Origin: CAZVBV01 sp964578905
GTDB lineage: Bacteria; Patescibacteriota; Gracilibacteria; UBA4473
Length of the DNA stretch: 64,000 nucleotides
Reading direction: 5' to 3'
Assembly (NCBI GenBank): GCA_964578905.1
Contig: CAZOER010000002.1
Location: 1 to 64,000, forward strand
This document shows, piece by piece, positions 7,813 through 15,107 of the stretch (positions are counted from its first letter, which is position 1; the number at the start of each line of letters is the position of its first letter). Position numbers and translations under genes: made by a program. Below the pieces are notes generated by a model that saw nothing but the letters and a program-made list of their open reading frames with translations, was not told where the DNA came from and ran no database searches.

Positions 7813-8841
7813 CTAGAAATCCCAAGTTCCTTTTAACGACGTTGACTGTGTATAGTTCGTCACCGTTGATTCGAAGAAGTTTGTTTTCTCAGCGTTATTG
7901 TCCGCCATCGCTTCCAGATGCTTGTACGGATTGGTGGTCACCTCAGGATAGAGTGGATCCATTTTTAAAATTGCGAGTCGATCATTCGCGAGGTATTTGG
8001 TGTATGCCTCTGTAGAAGCTTTGGAAATCCCTGGGATTCCATTTCCGATGATGTGATGCGTCCATGCAATTTCTTGATCCACGGCTTCGGTGAACATCTC
8101 TCGGATAACGTCTTCATCGACCATCTCTGGGAATTCTTTTTTCAATTCCTTAATGATGTTCGCAAAGAGTACCACATGCGTGAGCTCATCTCGCCGGATG
8201 TAATTAATCATCCGTCCTGTGGCGATCATCTTACTGTTGTAGACAAGGGTGTCGAAGAACGCGAATCCGTTGTAGAAGTACAACCCCTCAAGCAAGAAGT
8301 TTCCGATCAACGCTCTGAAGAAATTCTTGTCATTGGGTTCGTCGATGAATTTCTGATAAATCTCCCCGATGTATTTATTTCGTTCGAGCAAGGTCTTGTC
8401 GTCTCTCCAGAAATAATAAATCGATTCTCGTTCCTTCGCATCAACAACCGTTTCCAAGATTGTCGTGTAAGACTGTGAGTGGATTGCTTCCTGAAATGAC
8501 TGAATAGAAAGAATAAGATTTACCTCAGGAGAAGTGATGTAATCGGCGAAATTTGGCAAGTTCACCGTTTGCAAACTGTCGAGAAACGTGAGGAAAGAGA
8601 GCATGCCTCGGTAGGCGGTTTTCTCTTCCTCTTTCAAGTTTTTGTACATAATGGCATCGTCGTTGAGTCCGCTGATTTTTTCCGGCACCCAGAAGTTTCC
8701 GATCATGACCTGATACATTTTTTTTGCCCAGTTGTATTTCACGGCATTGAGGTTAAAGAGTCCCGTTGGGTTCCCTTTGATGATCGTTCGATTCTCGATC
8801 GAGTCATCGCCGGTTGCGTTAAAGATTTTGTTTTTTTTCAT
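7813..8841 (-). CDS. nrdB: Class I ribonucleotide reductase, beta (radical) subunit
   Basis: The small subunit of class I ribonucleotide reductase, holding the dimetal centre that starts radical chemistry for dNTP synthesis. It has 342 residues. Visible metal ligands are Asp88 (FLTFLDSLQ), Glu118 and His121 (QEAIHSQSY), Glu185 (LLEGLYFY), Glu219 and His222 (RRDELTHV). Tyr125, four residues after His121, is where the tyrosyl radical sits in class Ia/Ib enzymes, so a normal radical site is expected. The C-terminal tail ending TWDF fits docking to the alpha subunit. The start at 8841 leaves 23 nt after nrdA; an upstream ATG at 8877 would overlap nrdA. It is co-transcribed with nrdA. Confidence 0.96.
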   Translation of the reverse strand: MKKNKIFNATGDDSIENRTIIKGNPTGLFNLNAVKYNWAKKMYQVMIGNFWVPEKISGLNDDAIMYKNLKEEEKTAYRGMLSFLTFLDSLQTVNLPNFADYITSPEVNLILSIQSFQEAIHSQSYTTILETVVDAKERESIYYFWRDDKTLLERNKYIGEIYQKFIDEPNDKNFFRALIGNFLLEGLYFYNGFAFFDTLVYNSKMIATGRMINYIRRDELTHVVLFANIIKELKKEFPEMVDEDVIREMFTEAVDQEIAWTHHIIGNGIPGISKASTEAYTKYLANDRLAILKMDPLYPEVTTNPYKHLEAMADNNAEKTNFFESTVTNYTQSTSLKGTWDF

Positions 8842-8864
8842 TGTGTAAAAAGTTAAAAGTAAAT

Positions 8865-11477
8865 TTATCCGCTGCAACTGTCGCAGGCGGCTTGTGCATC
8901 ACCCGACATCGAGCGGAGATAGTAAACGGTTTTGACACCAGATTTCCACGCTTTCATGTACCAATTGTACAGATCAGCGGGAGAGGTGCGTTCAGGATTC
9001 ATCATCCACTCAAAGGAGATGGATTGATCGACCCATTTGTAAATGACGGACACCATGTCGATGACATCGTTCATGTCGAGGTTTGGATATTCTTTATAGA
9101 GCCAGAAGTTTTCCTGATTCAGGTTTGGTGCGACGGTTACGGTTGGCGCAATCACATTCGTTTCCACAAAGAATTTCTTGTACACGGGCAAAAGTCCTGC
9201 CGTTGTTCCTACGACCCCTGAAGTCGAAGTATTGGGAGCAGGGGAGAGGTGGTACGCGAATCGCACACCCTTGTTTTTTATTCTTCCAATGAGGGCACTC
9301 CAATCAAGATCGGTTTTTGCATTGGATTTGTACCATGCCTCGTCCCGTCCAAAGAGCACTCCTTTTTCCCATTCACTTCCTTTGAAGAGTTCGTATTGTC
9401 CGCGCTCTTCAGCGAGTTGTGAGGAATTGTCTAGTGTCGCGTACGCGTACTTTTCAAATAACTTATCCACATCTTCTCGGGCTTCAGCACTATCATACGA
9501 AAACCCATTGCACGCCAAGTATTCCGCGAGTCCCATAAATCCCAGTCCGACAGACCGGTACTTCTTGGAGGTGAGTTCAGACTCCTTGATCGGGTAGAAG
9601 TTTAACGTAATCACATTATCCAGCACGCGCATAGCGACGGGGAAGACTTTTTTAATATCTTCATCAGTGTGAACCTTTGCCATATTAATGGACGCCAGAT
9701 TACACACGACCGTTTCTCCTGGTGTGTACTTAATGTTTACCGTCCCGTCCTCAAAGGTTTCCTCTTGAAACTTTGCCTCAGACGTATTTTGACAAATCTC
9801 AGTACAGAGTTGCGTGGAGTAAATATTCCCGGCGTGTTTGTTTGGGTTCAACTGATTCACGGTGTCTCGATAAAACACATACGGCATTCCCGTTTCCACG
9901 GCGGTTTTCAAAAGTTCTTTCATCAGGTCCTTCGCTTGCACGACTTCCTTCATGCCAAGTTTGTCGTTCTTCTCACACTCGACGTAGAACGCTTCAAATT
10001 CTTCACTAAACAAATCCTCCATGCGCTGACCCGTCACTTTTCGCACTTCATGTGGATCAAAGAGCGTCCACACTCCATCTTCTTCTACACGCTTCATGAA
10101 GATGTCAGGAACAGAAACGGCCGGGAACACATCAAAGGCTTTTGACCGGATGTCTCCACTTTCGGTTTGTAGATTTAAAAAGTCATGAATATCTCGATGC
10201 CAAACATCAAGAGTGGGGGAGATGGCCCCCAGTCTCGCCCCGAGTTGATTCACAGCACACGCGGTATCATTAATCACTCGCGTCCACGGGATCACTCCTC
10301 CTGAGGAATTCTTCACGCCTCGTATCTCCGCCCCACGTGAACGAATGTGTCCAAGGTAGACCCCGACACCGCCTCCAAATTTGGAGATCTGCGCCATGTT
10401 TTCGATGTTGTGGTAAATAGACCGCAAATCATCATCAACGTTCAATTTGAAGCAACTGGAGAGTTGATGGAAATTCGTTCGTGCGTTGAGCAATGTAGGC
10501 GTTGGCAAACTGAGTTGTTGCTTTGAGGTCACTTCATAGATTTCTTTTGCGACCTGCATTCGATTCTTGTCGTCTTCTGGTATGGCCAGGAAGAGTGCTA
10601 CTGCCAAGTACATCTCTTGTGGAAGTTCGTGAATAACCTTATTCGGATTCAACAAATACCGCTTGGCGAATGCCAAATGCGTCGAGTAGATGTAGGTGAA
10701 GTCGCGATCTTTATCGAGCCATGAGCCCGCTTCGAGAATATCAGCATCGCGGTAGACTTCTCCAAACTTTGTAGAGTAGAGGCCTTTCTTCACATAGTCA
10801 TCGAAGTGCGTCTTCCATGATTGGGCGCTGTAAATATCTTTATAATCCATCTTTCGATTCTGCGTCGCTTCTTTATAGAACTCCATCGCGTAGAGTCGAC
10901 CCGCCACGTTCTGCCAATCAATGTTCTGCACGGTAATCATGTCGAGCGTCGCTTTTCGTAAGTTTTTCAACACCTGTGAGGTTTCGATTCCATCAATGAG
11001 TGTGATCTTAAACACATCAAACACTTCATTGAACGGGCATGATTTCTCAAATCCCTTCGCGGCAATGTTCCATGTTTTTTCGAGTTTCTTTTTATCAAAC
11101 TTTTCTTTCTTCCCGTTCGCCTTCGTCACGGTGAGAAGGTCTTTGTCGAGCTTCTCTAATTCCTTAATCCGCTGTTCTGCTCGTTTTTGAGCGTGCTGTG
11201 ATCGGTAGAGGATGTAGGTGCGGGCAACAATAAAGTTCCCAGACTGCACCAATGCTTCTTCAACAATGTCCTGCACATCTTCCACGCAGGGTGTTTTCTC
11301 TTGCTCGAAGAATCGAAGTTCTATTTCCATGTTTACCTCACGAGCCACTGTTTCCGCGAACGCGGGGAGGGAGAGTCCATGATCGGGTGTGGCTTCAACG
11401 GCTTTTGCAATCGCAATCTGAATTGTTTCTGGATCGAAATCGACGAGTTGTCCGGTACGTTTGTATATTTGTTTCAT
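8865..11477 (-). CDS. nrdA: Class I ribonucleotide reductase, alpha (catalytic) subunit with two ATP-cones
   Basis: The catalytic subunit that reduces ribonucleoside diphosphates. The 870-residue protein starts at once with an ATP-cone (MKQIYKRTGQLVDFDPETIQ) followed by a second cone (LLTVTKANGKKEKFDKKKLE, about residues 115-200), so it probably has dATP/ATP overall activity control. Active-site cysteines are visible in LSSCFKL, STQLCTEIC and VVCNLASINMAKV. The C-terminus ends CDSCSG, the mobile cysteine pair re-reduced by thioredoxin, here C-x2-C. The ATG at 11477 was chosen because the ATP-cone begins there; an in-frame ATG at 11552 would add 25 unconserved residues across a leader hairpin. 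The promoter carries two NrdR boxes. Confidence 0.95.
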   Translation of the reverse strand: MKQIYKRTGQLVDFDPETIQIAIAKAVEATPDHGLSLPAFAETVAREVNMEIELRFFEQEKTPCVEDVQDIVEEALVQSGNFIVARTYILYRSQHAQKRAEQRIKELEKLDKDLLTVTKANGKKEKFDKKKLEKTWNIAAKGFEKSCPFNEVFDVFKITLIDGIETSQVLKNLRKATLDMITVQNIDWQNVAGRLYAMEFYKEATQNRKMDYKDIYSAQSWKTHFDDYVKKGLYSTKFGEVYRDADILEAGSWLDKDRDFTYIYSTHLAFAKRYLLNPNKVIHELPQEMYLAVALFLAIPEDDKNRMQVAKEIYEVTSKQQLSLPTPTLLNARTNFHQLSSCFKLNVDDDLRSIYHNIENMAQISKFGGGVGVYLGHIRSRGAEIRGVKNSSGGVIPWTRVINDTACAVNQLGARLGAISPTLDVWHRDIHDFLNLQTESGDIRSKAFDVFPAVSVPDIFMKRVEEDGVWTLFDPHEVRKVTGQRMEDLFSEEFEAFYVECEKNDKLGMKEVVQAKDLMKELLKTAVETGMPYVFYRDTVNQLNPNKHAGNIYSTQLCTEICQNTSEAKFQEETFEDGTVNIKYTPGETVVCNLASINMAKVHTDEDIKKVFPVAMRVLDNVITLNFYPIKESELTSKKYRSVGLGFMGLAEYLACNGFSYDSAEAREDVDKLFEKYAYATLDNSSQLAEERGQYELFKGSEWEKGVLFGRDEAWYKSNAKTDLDWSALIGRIKNKGVRFAYHLSPAPNTSTSGVVGTTAGLLPVYKKFFVETNVIAPTVTVAPNLNQENFWLYKEYPNLDMNDVIDMVSVIYKWVDQSISFEWMMNPERTSPADLYNWYMKAWKSGVKTVYYLRSMSGDAQAACDSCSG

Positions 11478-11486
11478 TTTAGGATT

Positions 11487-11532
11487 TGAGTTCGAACTTA
11501 AAGAAGTTTCTTGTGAGTAAAGTTCGAACTCA
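11487..11532 (-). promoter_or_regulatory. Long hairpin in the nrdA leader
   Basis: Perfect 13-nt arms TGAGTTCGAACTT and AAGTTCGAACTCA enclose a 20-nt loop with an inner AAGAA/TTCTT stem, ending 9 nt before the nrdA ATG. It lies in the leader of about 160 nt set by the NrdR-controlled promoter. It could affect translation or mRNA stability; the mechanism is unknown. Confidence 0.5.
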
Positions 11533-11619
11533 GACTTCACTCTTGAACACATTTATTGTTCAATCACTCGGGGGTTAAAGAATCGCCGCTTCTGAAAGGA
11601 AGTGACGTTTTAGATTTTC

Positions 11620-11673
11620 ACACAAGATGTTGTGTGGAGGCGTATGTTAATATACAAGATGTAGGGCGGTCAA
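11620..11673 (-). promoter_or_regulatory. nrdAB promoter with tandem NrdR boxes
   Basis: On the minus strand TTGACC (11668-11673) and TAACAT (11644-11649) are 18 nt apart. Two copies of the NrdR operator lie at 11620-11635 (ACACAAGATGTTGTGT, matching the consensus at all but two central bases) and 11652-11667 (ATACAAGATGTAGGGC, weaker). The two are 32 bp apart, three helical turns, the spacing known for NrdR. One box fills the -35/-10 spacer and the other covers the expected start. NrdR itself is not in the window. Confidence 0.8.
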
Positions 11674-11724
11674 GAATTTTGTTCAAAAAAGACTTGAGGA
11701 AAAAAGAGAACATTATTTTATATC

Positions 11725-11769
11725 AAACCCGGGTTCTGTTCGGTGAAATGATTTGTAGAACCCGGGTTT
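11725..11769. repeat. Inverted repeat with the same 13-nt arms as 4102-4128
   Basis: AAACCCGGGTTCT and AGAACCCGGGTTT around a 19-nt loop, between the divergent nrdA promoter and uppP. The right arm overlaps the predicted uppP -35 region (11753-11758), so it might be an operator, or a terminator of an upstream transcript. Confidence 0.5.
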
Positions 11770-11781
11770 AAAAGATAGGAT
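11753..11781 (+). promoter_or_regulatory. Promoter of uppP, predicted leaderless start
   Basis: TTGTAG and TAGGAT are 17 nt apart and the -10 ends 7 nt before ATG 11789. The ATG at 11780 lies within the -10 box and cannot be translated from this promoter, which decides the start. Confidence 0.55.
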
Positions 11782-11788
11782 GCCGAGG

Positions 11789-12562
11789 ATGGATTTTCTC
11801 AATGCAATCTTTCTCGGAGTGATTCAGGGAATAACAGAGTTCCTTCCGATTTCTTCCAGTGGACATCTCTTCTTGGCGGAAGAATTTTTGGGACTTGTTC
11901 CCGATCTTCACTTTGAAATCAGTTTGCACGTCGCGAGCTTACTGGCGGTGCTTGTTGTCTTCAGGAAAGACATTTGGGACATCCTGAGAGGAGTAGGGAA
12001 GACGTGCTCGATTTGCGAAGGCGATAGAGATCAAGGAATCTTTGGATGGAAACTTTTCGTCGCATCACTCGCAACGGTGCCTGTAGCATTGTTACTCGAA
12101 TCACAATTTGAATTCTTCAGAACAACAGAGGCCGTAGCGATGACACTGATTATTACAGGATTTCTTATCATGGGATCGGAGGTTTTTCGTTCCAAACAAG
12201 AACGACATTTCTCGTGGTGGATCGCAATTCTTCTCGGACTGTTTCAAGGAATAGCGGTGCTACCAGGGATATCACGAGCGGGGATTACGATTTCAATTTT
12301 GATATTCCTCGGGGTGAACCGGAAACACGTTGCAAAGATTTCATTTCTTTTGGCGGTACCAACGATTCTTGCAGCGCTCATCTTTTCCGTAGGACAAGAG
12401 GGCTTTGCGATTACCCCTTTTCAGTTCGTGGGATGCATCGCGTCACTCATTGCGGCAATCTTTGCCATGCGATGGATGATGAGACTGGTGCGTCGACATT
12501 GGATTTGGTTTGCACCGTACTGCATCATCGCGGGACTCGGGATTCTTTATTTCCTTGTATAG
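11789..12562 (+). CDS. uppP: Undecaprenyl-diphosphatase UppP/BacA
   Basis: An integral membrane phosphatase that recycles the undecaprenyl carrier used for peptidoglycan and surface glycans. The 257-residue protein has about eight hydrophobic segments. Both family signatures are present: QGITEFLPISSSGH (residues 13-26, with Gln13/Glu17 and the Ser/His patch) and LPGISRAGIT (the PGxSRxxxT loop with catalytic Arg). The start MDFLNAIFLG aligns with the family N-terminus, in agreement with the promoter position. It stands alone; the downstream palindrome at 12619 separates it from the DUF559 gene. Confidence 0.95.
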   Translation: MDFLNAIFLGVIQGITEFLPISSSGHLFLAEEFLGLVPDLHFEISLHVASLLAVLVVFRKDIWDILRGVGKTCSICEGDRDQGIFGWKLFVASLATVPVALLLESQFEFFRTTEAVAMTLIITGFLIMGSEVFRSKQERHFSWWIAILLGLFQGIAVLPGISRAGITISILIFLGVNRKHVAKISFLLAVPTILAALIFSVGQEGFAITPFQFVGCIASLIAAIFAMRWMMRLVRRHWIWFAPYCIIAGLGILYFLV

Positions 12563-12618
12563 AGAAACTCACGCAACTCTGTAAATTTAGATTATTTTTA
12601 AATATGGGATATTCGTTT

Positions 12619-12655
12619 CCCCTCTCTTTTAAAAGAGAGGGGTTAGGGGTGAGTT
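12619..12655. repeat. REP-like palindrome with TTAGGGGTGAGTT tail
   Basis: A perfect 24-bp palindrome with arms CCCCTCTCTTTT/AAAAGAGAGGGG at 12619-12642 is followed by TTAGGGGTGAGTT. Related units lie at 13692-13764, on the other side of DUF559-maf. Confidence 0.65.
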
Positions 12656-12721
12656 GAAATCTTAAAAAGATATGAATTTAGTATCTTGAAGATTGAGAAT
12701 TCTCCTTCTAGGCTAAAAACG

Positions 12722-13084
12722 ATGGATAATGTTATTAAAGAAGCTGTTCGTGAACTAAGAAAGAACCAAACAAAAGCAGAGAAATTATTTTGGAATGAGG
12801 TAAGAAACAGGAAGCTTGAGGGATTTAAGTTTTTGAGACAGCATCCTTTTCTTTTTGAGTATGAAGGAGGTAAGAGGTTTTTTATTGCGGATTTCTATTG
12901 TGCAGAAAAAAAGATGATAGTAGGAATTGATGGATATGTTCACAAATTTCAAAAGGATCAAGATATGCTGAGAACAAATTTATTAAATGAAATGGGACTT
13001 CGTGTAATTCGATTTCAAAACCATGAAATTTTGACTAACATACCCACGGTATTAGAAAAACTTAAGCAAATACTTACATCATGA
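12722..13084 (+). CDS. DUF559-type endonuclease-like protein
   Basis: A 120-residue protein of the DUF559 group, small PD-(D/E)xK-fold proteins related to Vsr endonucleases. Typical elements are LRKNQTKAEKLFWNEVRNRK (residues 13-32), FKFLRQHPF, FFIADFYCAEKKMIVGIDG, the H of YVHKFQKDQ, then LRVIRFQNHEIL. The family normally has E-x-D-G at the active site; here the Glu is Gly (VGIDG), so catalysis may be impaired. The start at ATG 12722 fits the family length; a TTG at 12686 would add 12 residues. Its stop overlaps the maf start by 4 bp (ATGA), so the two are translationally coupled. Nearby REP-like palindromes suggest a mobile or repeat-associated origin. Confidence 0.85.
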   Translation: MDNVIKEAVRELRKNQTKAEKLFWNEVRNRKLEGFKFLRQHPFLFEYEGGKRFFIADFYCAEKKMIVGIDGYVHKFQKDQDMLRTNLLNEMGLRVIRFQNHEILTNIPTVLEKLKQILTS

Positions 13085-13689
13085 AAATTATTCTCGCATC
13101 AGGATCACCAACACGGAAAGACATGCTCACAAAAATGGGTATGCAATTTACCGTCGTAAAACCTGATTGCGAGGAAAAGGTGGAAAACTCTCAGACTATG
13201 GAATCGCAGGTAAAGCGCTTGGCGAAAGAGAAAACAGCGAGCGTTTACAATAAATTCTCTCAAGAAAAAGACGTTCTCATTCTCGGATTCGACTCACTTG
13301 TTGAAGTCGATAATCAGATACTTGGAAAACCGAAAACAAAGAAAGAGGCGTTTGAAATGTTCCAGAAATTTGTGGGGAAAAAGGTTGGAACGTTTACCGG
13401 CATGACGGTGGCAGGAAACGTGAATGGAAAATACGTTGAAAAAACGATTGTTGAAAAATCATGGCTGGTATTTCGTTCAGATATTACCAATTGCCAAATC
13501 CGATTATTCCTCGACTTTGATCAATGGCAGGGAAAAGCCGGTGGTATCACTATTGAAGGAATCGGCGCATTTTTGCTTGCTGACATCGAAGGGGACTACC
13601 AAAACGTACTGGGCATTCCCGTTATCAAGATGGGGGAAGTGATTCGAGAACTCACGGGGAAATCACCGCTTAAAGTTTTTACAAAATAA
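13081..13689 (+). CDS. maf: Maf-like nucleoside triphosphate pyrophosphatase
   Basis: Maf proteins hydrolyse non-canonical or modified nucleoside triphosphates and are linked to septum control in Bacillus. The 202-residue product shows the family order: LASGSPTRKDMLTKMG (residues 5-20), GFDSLVEVDNQILGKP (normally ADTVV...GKP), KVGTFTGMTV, WQGKAGGITIEGIGAFL and GDYQNVLGIPV. The catalytic Asp region is FDSLV instead of ADTVV, a small departure. The start overlaps the stop of the DUF559 gene. Immediately downstream is an inverted pair of REP-like palindromes. Confidence 0.88.
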   Translation: MKIILASGSPTRKDMLTKMGMQFTVVKPDCEEKVENSQTMESQVKRLAKEKTASVYNKFSQEKDVLILGFDSLVEVDNQILGKPKTKKEAFEMFQKFVGKKVGTFTGMTVAGNVNGKYVEKTIVEKSWLVFRSDITNCQIRLFLDFDQWQGKAGGITIEGIGAFLLADIEGDYQNVLGIPVIKMGEVIRELTGKSPLKVFTK

Positions 13690-13691
13690 TT

Positions 13692-13764
13692 CCTCCCCTG
13701 GTAGGGGAGGCTAGGTGGGGTATTGTTATTTCCACCCCCTCTAACTCCCCCTTACTAGGGGGAG
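13692..13764. repeat. Composite of two REP-like palindromes in inverted order
   Basis: CCTCCCCTGGTAGGGGAGG (13692-13710) with tail CTAGGTGGGG faces CTCCCCCTTACTAGGGGGAG (13745-13764) whose tail reads GTTAGAGGGGGTGG on the minus strand. The two stems with opposed G-rich tails have the layout of a BIME. It can also terminate the maf transcript. Confidence 0.65.
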
Positions 13765-13828
13765 AAAAAGAAGAAATTCAGTTGATTTTTTCCTTCGAAG
13801 TTCTACTTTGAAACTAGATATCAACCCC

Positions 13829-14128
13829 ATGACATTTCAGAAAGCCGAAGATTTTTTATTTATTGCGACACAGAAGTATAATTTGCATAGACAAGCCAAA
13901 GCTTCTCTGGTGTGTGAGCGGGTTCGGAAGATCTTTAATACCAAGTACGAGAACTTAGCGGATCAGTGGCAGCCGATGAAATTTGAAGATGGTGTGCTCT
14001 TTATTCAAACAGAAAGTTCCTCAGCGAGTTCGGATTTATTCCTCCGGACGCATGAGATGATTGAACTTTTCTCGGAGCACGAATTTCCTCAGAAGATCGA
14101 GGACATTCGGATTGTGAGAAAGGGTTAA
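13829..14128 (+). CDS. Small DciA/DUF721-like protein
   Basis: A 99-residue protein. The pattern of a helical N-terminus, then LADQWQPMKFEDGVLFIQTESSSASSDLFL and a helix LRTHEMIELF resembles the C-terminal domain of DUF721/DciA, the DnaB helicase loader found in most bacteria without DnaC. In the family the run W-x(5)-G-x-L-x-V-x-x-x-S-x-x-x-x-x-L is typical and is visible here. ATG 13829 is preferred to TTG 13808; TAGATA about 8 nt upstream may be its -10. This is a match by pattern only. Confidence 0.6.
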   Translation: MTFQKAEDFLFIATQKYNLHRQAKASLVCERVRKIFNTKYENLADQWQPMKFEDGVLFIQTESSSASSDLFLRTHEMIELFSEHEFPQKIEDIRIVRKG

Positions 14129-14156
14129 TCCCTTTCTATTTCATAATCCTAAAAAG

Positions 14157-14426
14157 ATGATAATGGAAAGATCAGAATCGGAATGGTCGTTAGATACAAT
14201 CCTTTCAACGATGGATCTTTATCCGAAGTTAAAAGAATTAAAAAGTATCGTTGAAAACGATTCCACTGTGGAAGAATCACTCAGGAAATTGCTTGAAGAT
14301 TTTGAATATAGTCCCAATGATTTGTTTAATCGATTAGTAATAGCAGTAGAGGAAAAGGAAGATATACTCGTTCTAATCGCTAAGATAGAGGCAGAAGCCA
14401 TTAAAAAACCAGATTCAGAAGAATAG
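14157..14426 (+). CDS. Small acidic hypothetical protein
   Basis: I do not recognise this 89-residue, strongly acidic, helical protein. It has no signal peptide, membrane segment, Cys or obvious motif. It lies 28 nt after the DciA-like gene on the same strand, so it is probably co-transcribed. ATG 14163 is an equally possible start. It converges on nth with only 8 nt between the stops. Confidence 0.6.
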   Translation: MIMERSESEWSLDTILSTMDLYPKLKELKSIVENDSTVEESLRKLLEDFEYSPNDLFNRLVIAVEEKEDILVLIAKIEAEAIKKPDSEE

Positions 14427-14434
14427 GATTTACA

Positions 14435-15076
14435 TTACTTCTTCACGCCTTTCTTTGGGCACACATCGTTTAAGAAACACGCCGAGCACTTCGGCTTGGG
14501 GGCTTTGCAGTAATCGCGTCCAAATTGCACGAGCATGTGAGAGAGATCGCCCCAGTGTTCTTTGGGAATAAGCTTCATGAGATCTTTTTCGACCTTCACT
14601 GGATCGGTCTGTTTCGTGAGTCCAGTTCTTCTCGAAATCCGTCCGATGTGGGTATCGACGACGAAGCCGATGTTTTTTTGAAAGAGATTCCAGAGAATCA
14701 CATTCGCGGTTTTTCTTCCTACCCCTGGTAATTTTGTGAGTTCCTCCATGGTGTCAGGAACAGTGCTTCCGTGTTCGAGTAACATTGATTGGGCACATCC
14801 AGATAAGCTCTTGGCTTTGCTTCGGAAGAATCCGGTGGATTTAATAACCTGCTCTAGTTCCTCAATAGGACGGGCGACGTAACTCTCAAGATCGGGGAAT
14901 TCTGTGAACAATGTTTCAGTCACGATGTTCACCCGCTTGTCGGTACACTGTGCTGAAAGAATCACCGCAAAGAGCAGTGTCCATGGGCGTTTTGTATCCC
15001 AATGCAAATGACAAATTTCTCCCTCATAGTGTGATGAAACTCGTTCGACAAATGTTTGAGGGGAAATTGTTTTCAT
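14435..15076 (-). CDS. nth: Endonuclease III (DNA glycosylase/AP lyase)
   Basis: A bifunctional base-excision repair enzyme removing oxidised pyrimidines. The 213-residue product has the helix-hairpin-helix LPGVGRKTANVI with the catalytic Lys, followed by VDTHIGRISRRTGL with the catalytic Asp. The C-terminal iron-sulfur loop C-x6-C-x2-C-x5-C is intact (CKAPKPKCSACFLNDVC). The start at 15076 gives the normal family N-terminus (MKTISPQTFVERV); an upstream in-frame ATG at 15226 would lie inside the divergent gene. The 31-bp gap to the M23 peptidase gene holds promoters for both directions. Confidence 0.96.
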   Translation of the reverse strand: MKTISPQTFVERVSSHYEGEICHLHWDTKRPWTLLFAVILSAQCTDKRVNIVTETLFTEFPDLESYVARPIEELEQVIKSTGFFRSKAKSLSGCAQSMLLEHGSTVPDTMEELTKLPGVGRKTANVILWNLFQKNIGFVVDTHIGRISRRTGLTKQTDPVKVEKDLMKLIPKEHWGDLSHMLVQFGRDYCKAPKPKCSACFLNDVCPKKGVKK

Positions 15077-15094
15077 GTCGAGCTCTTTGTACGG

Positions 15095-15100
15095 TAAAAT
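15095..15100 (+). promoter_or_regulatory. -10 box of the M23 peptidase gene
   Basis: TAAAAT ends 7 nt before ATG 15108, again predicting a leaderless message. The -35 side lies in the nth start codon region and is weak. The minus strand has TACAAA about 10 nt before the nth ATG. Confidence 0.4.
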
Positions 15101-15107
15101 CAGGAAA

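Noticed and set aside
11478..11552. Extended nrdA start at ATG 11552
   Set aside because: The extra 25 residues are unlike any RNR N-terminus, cross the leader hairpin, and the ATP-cone starts at the ATG at 11477.
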